Shown here piece after piece: positions 59,501 through 64,000 of a stretch of DNA of 64,000 bases. The notes beneath the pieces were generated by a model. The model saw only the letters and a program-made list of their open reading frames with translations. It did no database searches and had not been told where the DNA came from. The DNA is from Corella eumyota (Eukaryota; Chordata; Ascidiacea; Phlebobranchia; Corellidae). The stretch is from positions 1,302,001 to 1,366,000 of the forward strand of contig OY720098.1 of the NCBI GenBank assembly GCA_963082875.1, written 5' to 3'. Positions within the stretch are counted from its first letter, which is position 1; every line of letters begins with the position of its first letter. The translations under genes were made by a program, and so were the position numbers.

Positions 59501-60375
59501 GGGCAAAAATTATTTGCTTTTTATAAGTATTAAATTTAACATGATATTAAATCAAGAATTAAATCAATTACAGGTTCTGAGATTTAAAAAATGGTGTTAT
59601 AATCGAAATATTACTTATATTTAAATTTATAAAAATTTGTTGCACTTTTATTTTATGTTTTAATCCAGTTAAAAGCTTTAAATTACAGTTACAAAAAATT
59701 GTAACTCCTGTAGTACTTTTTTATGTTATCTTTGTTAAAGATGTATATACATATACATGTTTAAATGTACAAATTAATGTAAATTTTTAGTAGAAAAGCA
59801 TATGAAAGCTAGCTTTTAAAATTAACAAATATTTACACTGCTTTTTTGATTAAGAGTAGCAAGGTTTAAACTAGTTTGAAAAGATTTACTATTGGTACAA
59901 AATGATATATAAGATTGTTCTAGCAATATATCTAAAGATAAGGTGATTTTTTTCACAGACTTTGCACCAAAGACAAACAAAAACAACAATTTCTAAGAAC
60001 AAGCAAGATTTTTGCTGCATTCAGTTTTGCAAAATTACAAAATTGTTAGTTTTACAGTTTTTTAACCCTCTATGTTATTTTATACATTTTAGATATAGAA
60101 TAAACATACACTAATTTTGAAGTTATGTTAAATGCTATATTTTATTGAAACGACTGATTGCCAGCCTTAAAATAATATCCAATTTTAATATATGTAATGA
60201 CTTTTTATTTTGATAATAAAACAAACACTGCTGTGCCCTGAGTAATATGTTGTACGTAAAAATGAATTATTCTATTAATTAAAAGCAAACACTGTTTCAG
60301 TTTTATAGAATTGTTTTAAGTTACTAATTAAGTTTTTCTGAATTTTGATGCAAATTTTAAATACAACAAACTGTT
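53600..60375. repeat. tandem array of a repeat of about 1.4 kb
   Basis: Copies are anchored by AACAA(T/A)GAACTGCGTGGTA at about 53626 (diverged, shortened), 54601, 56056, 57488 and 58826. A second anchor, GATTTCCCCCTAACAATAAA, lies near 54091, 55427, 56879 and 58328. The middle copies are nearly identical over more than 1 kb. The left copy and the stretch 59511-60375 are strongly decayed. A conserved part carries GGCAGGTTTGAACCGGTACA, TTTACAATCGCTTGGTAC and ATAGCTGAGGTGGATTTTCA. No frame is conserved among copies. The nature (noncoding RNA, regulatory DNA or satellite) is unknown. Confidence 0.93.
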
Positions 60376-60424
60376 TTTACCTCATATTTATTAGGAAAAT
60401 GAGAGTAAGAAAAGGCAATAAGAT

Positions 60425-63290
60425 AACACTGGGTTCAAGGTTAAATATGGAACATTTATAAGCTATCTGTTAACACTGAGTTTAAGACTGAATATGGGAC
60501 AAGTATAAGTTATCTGGTAACACTGTGTTTAAGGGTGAATAAAGGACATGTATAAGCTATCTGTTAACACTGGGTTTAAGGGGAATATGGGACATATATA
60601 AGCTATCTGTTAACACTGGGTTCAAGGGTAAATATGGGACAAGTATAAGTTATCTGGTAACACTGTGTTTAAGGGTGAATAAAGGACATGTATAAGCTAT
60701 TTGTTAACACTGGGTTTAAGGGGAATATGGGACATATATAAGCTATCTGGTAACACTGGGTTTAAGTCTGAATAAAAATGTGTATAAGATTAGGCAGTCA
60801 TTTAAAAGTGGGTTCAAGGCTGAATATGGGGTGAGTATAAGATTAAGCTATCAGTTAAAACTGGGTTCAAGGCTAAAAATGGGGTGAAGATAAGATTAAG
60901 CTATCTGTTAAAACTGGGATCAAGACTGAATATGGGGTGAGTATAAGATTAAGCTATCAGTTAAAACTGGGTTCAAGACTAAAAATGGGGTGAGTATTAG
61001 ATTAAGCGATCAGTTAAAACTGGGTTCAAGTCTAAAAATGGGGTAAGTATAAGATTAAACTATTTGTTAAAACTGGGTTTAAGGCTAAATATGGTTGTGT
61101 ATAAGATTAAGCTATCTGTTAAAACTGGGTTTAAGACTAAATATGGGTGTGTATAAGATCAAGCTATTTGTTAAAACTGGGTTTTAGACTGAATATGGGG
61201 TGAGTATAAGATTAAGATATCAGTTAAAACTGGGATCAAGACTGAATATGGGGTGAGTATAAGATTAAGCTATCAGTTAAAACTGGGTTCAAGGCTAAAA
61301 ATGGGGTGAAGATAAGATTAAGCTATCTGTTAAAACTGGGATCAAGACTGAATATGGGGTGAGTATAAGATTAAGCTATCAGTTAAAACTGGGTTCAAAA
61401 CTAAAAATGGGGTGAGTATAAGATTAAGCGATCAGTTAAAACTGGGTTCAAGTCTAAAAATGGGGTAAGTATAAGATTAAACTATCTGTTAAAACTGGGT
61501 TTAAGGCTAAATATGGGTGTGTATAAGATTAAGCTATCTGTTAAAACTGGGTTTAAGGCTAAATATGGGTGTGTATAAGATTAAGCTATCTGTTAAAACT
61601 GGGTTTAAGGCTAAATATGGGTGTGTATAAGATTAAGCTATCTGTTAAAACTGGGTTTAAGACTAAATATGGGTGTGTATAAGATTAAGCTATCTGTTAA
61701 AACTGGGTTTAAGGCTAAATATGGGTGTGTATAAGATTAAGCTATCTGTTAAAACTGGGTTTAAGGCTAAATATGGGTGTGTATAAGATTAAGCTATCTG
61801 TTAAAACTGGGTTAAAGGCTAAAAATGGGGTGAGTATAAGATTAAACTATCAGTTAAAACTGGGTTTAAGACTGAATATGGGTGTGTATAAGATTAAGCT
61901 ATCTGTTAAAACTGGGTTTAAGACTGAATATGGAGTGAGTATAAGATAAAGCTATCTGTTAAAACTAAGTTTAAGGCTAAATATGGGTGTGTATAAGATT
62001 AAGCTATCTGTTAAAACTGGGTTTAAGGCTAAATATAGACTGAATATGGGGTGTGTATAAGATTAAGCTATCTGTTAAAACTGGGTTTAAGACTAAATAT
62101 GGGTGTGTATAAGATTAAGCTATCTGTTAAAACTGGGTTTAAGACTGAATATGAGTGTGTATAAGATTAAGCTATCTGTTAAAACTGGGTTTAAGGGTAA
62201 ATATAGACTGAATATGGGGTGTGTATAAGATTAAGCTATCTGTTAAAACTGGGTTTAAGGCTAAATAAGGGTGTGTATAAGATTAAGCTATCTGTTAAAA
62301 CTGGGTTTAAGACTGAATATGGAGTAAGTATAAGATTAAGCTATTTGTTAAAACTGGGTTTAAGGCTAAATATAGACTGAATATGGGGTGAGTATAAGAT
62401 TAAGCTATCTGTTAAAACTGGGTTTAAGGTTAAATATGGGTGTGTATAAGATTAAGCTATCTGTTAAAACTGGGTTTAAGACTAAATATGGGTGTGTATA
62501 AGATTAAGCTATCTGTTAAAACTGGGTTTAAGGCTAAATATAGACTGAATATGGGGTGTGTATAAGATTAAGCTATCTGTTAAAACTGGGTTTAAGACTG
62601 AATATGGAGTGAGTATAAGATTAAGCTATCTGTTAAAACTGGGTTTAAGGCTAAATATGGGGTGTGTATAAGATTAAGCTATCTGTTAAAACTGGGTTTA
62701 AGACTAAATATGGGTGTGTATAAGATTAAGCTATCTGTTAAAACTGGGTTTAAGGCTAAATATAGACTGAATATGGAGTGAGTATAAGATTAAGCTATCT
62801 ATTAAAACTGGGTTTAAGGCTAAATATGGGTGTGTATAAGATTAAGCTATCTGTTAAAACTGGGTTTAAGGCTAAATATAGACTGAATATGGGGTGTGTA
62901 TAAGATTAAGCTATCTGTTAAAACTGGGTTTAAGACTAAATATGGGTGTGTATAAGATTAAGCTATCTGTTAAAACTGGGTTTAAGGCTAAATAAAGACT
63001 GAATATGGGGTGAGTATAAGATTAAGCTATCTATTAAAACTGGGTTTAAGGCTAAATATGGGTGTGTATAAGATTAAGCTATCTGTTAAAACTGGGTTCA
63101 AGGTTGAATATGCAGTGAGTATAAGATTAAACTATCTGTTAAAACTGGGTTCAAGACTGTATTTAGGGTGTGTATAAGATTAAGCTATCTGTTAAAACTG
63201 GGTTCAAGACTGTATTTAGGGTGTGTATAAGATTAAGCTATCTGTTAAAACTGGGTTTAAGGCTGAATATGGAGTATTAAAGGGTAAAGA
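60425..63290. repeat. 52-bp minisatellite related to SINE family B
   Basis: More than 50 copies. Edge units are 46-48 bp and read ATAAGCTATCTGTTAACAC, TGGGTTTAAGGGTGAATATG and GGACATGTAT. The inner ones are a homogenised 52-bp form with GCTATCTGTTAAAACTGGG and GGGTGTGTATAAGATTAA, and a 70-bp variant with an extra TATAGACTGAATATGGGG repeats every few units. The frame at 61725-61949 is a by-product. Confidence 0.95.
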
Positions 63291-63900
63291 TAGGACATGT
63301 ATTAGTTATCTAATAATACTGGGTTCGGTGATAAATATAGGTGTAAGATTAGGTTATTTGTTATAACTGAATAGAATATAATGGCTTAATATAGAGTGTG
63401 TCTAAGATTAAGCCATTATGTATAAATTATATAAAAACAGCGAGTTAAAGAGTAAATAAAAGGTATATATGATCAAGCTCTGATTAATCATATATACCTC
63501 AAGGTTAAATATAAAGTGTGTATACGGTTATATACTTATAACCTGATTTTAAGGCAATATATAGGTTGTGTATGAGCTATATGAAAACGAAAGGTTCAAG
63601 GGTGAATATGTGACGGTATAAGATAACTGTTAACATTGGATCCAAAGGCGAATATGGGGAATGTAAAAGGCATTTTTTAAGACTGGGTCCAAGGGTGAAT
63701 ATGGGGCGTGTATAAGCCATCTTTTAACAGTGGGTCCAAAGGGTAAATATGAAACATGTATAAGCTATTTGTTAACGATGGATTCAAGACTGAATACGTG
63801 ACGTGTATGAGCTATTTGTTAACACTGCACCAAAGAAATGGACTGCTATAAATGGATTTACACTGCACCAAGAATGAATTCAGTACGTTTTCATTTTGTT
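63291..63900. repeat. diverged edge of the minisatellite
   Basis: Scattered units such as GGGTCCAAGGGTGAATATGG and GTGTATAAGCCATCTTTTAA recur at about 50-bp steps up to about 63830. They are closer to the SINE family B body than the core units are. Confidence 0.8.
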
Positions 63901-63929
63901 GAATATCTTATTTTTTGTCGTTTGGGCCC

Positions 63930-64000
63930 GACTGCTCGCATTGTTTTTAGCGTCTTACTCAATAGCGCTCCGCCATAAAAACGGTGGGGTTTATAGAAGT
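63930..64000 (-). mobile_element. SINE family A fragment at the window edge
   Basis: AGCGTCTTACTCAATAGCGC and AACGGTGGGG match the reversed TAGCGCCCTTGAGTAAGGC and CCCCACTG parts of family A. Cut by the window end. Confidence 0.6.

Noticed and set aside
61725-61949. 74-codon frame in the 52-bp minisatellite
   Set aside because: Repeat by-product; other units do not preserve the frame.

Overview
The window is animal nuclear DNA: about 70% A+T, split genes with many short introns (GT-AG, plus two likely GC-AG), tRNA-derived SINEs, MITE-like elements and many minisatellites. Compact genes, this SINE type and invertebrate-style lineage-specific receptors point to a tunicate such as Ciona. That is an inference, not something the sequence proves.

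All convincing genes lie on the minus strand. (1) 2305-15836 is a 34-exon gene for a long coiled-coil protein. Its C-terminal exons carry the LGN/Pins-binding motif of the spindle protein NuMA (RIAELQRRN...HLKSSYP). The model keeps frame across all junctions (about 1281 residues) but has no N-terminal hook domain. (2) 41916-44288 is a six-exon gene for the tri-snRNP protein SNRNP27. (3) 25677-42527 is a head-to-tail array of six units of about 2.8 kb. Each unit holds one intronless 295-codon seven-transmembrane receptor gene, a SINE remnant and a copy of the last two SNRNP27 exons. Only the rightmost pair of exons still belongs to an SNRNP27 gene; the other five pairs are orphans. Five receptor genes are open and the fourth has a stop at codon 55. 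(4) 48255-51566 is an intronless gene for a protein with a DUF294/GlnD-like nucleotidyltransferase domain and about eleven C-terminal TPRs.

The rest is mostly repeats. At 1-1945 there is a 338-bp satellite. At 16838-17775 there is a foldback element. At 18441-23065 three minisatellites (30, about 33 and 40 bp) and a zone of decayed repeats follow one another. At 45416-47155 there is an 870-bp tandem duplication, at 53600-60375 a tandem array of about 1.4-kb units, and at 60425-63290 a 52-bp minisatellite that appears to descend from the body of a SINE family seen elsewhere in the window.

The genes show no shared pathway: mitosis (NuMA), splicing (SNRNP27), probable chemosensing or other signalling (receptors), and an unknown role (nucleotidyltransferase-TPR). 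The main biological story is the receptor array, which grew by a tandem duplication whose breakpoint lay in an SNRNP27 intron and which shows signs of divergence and gene conversion.
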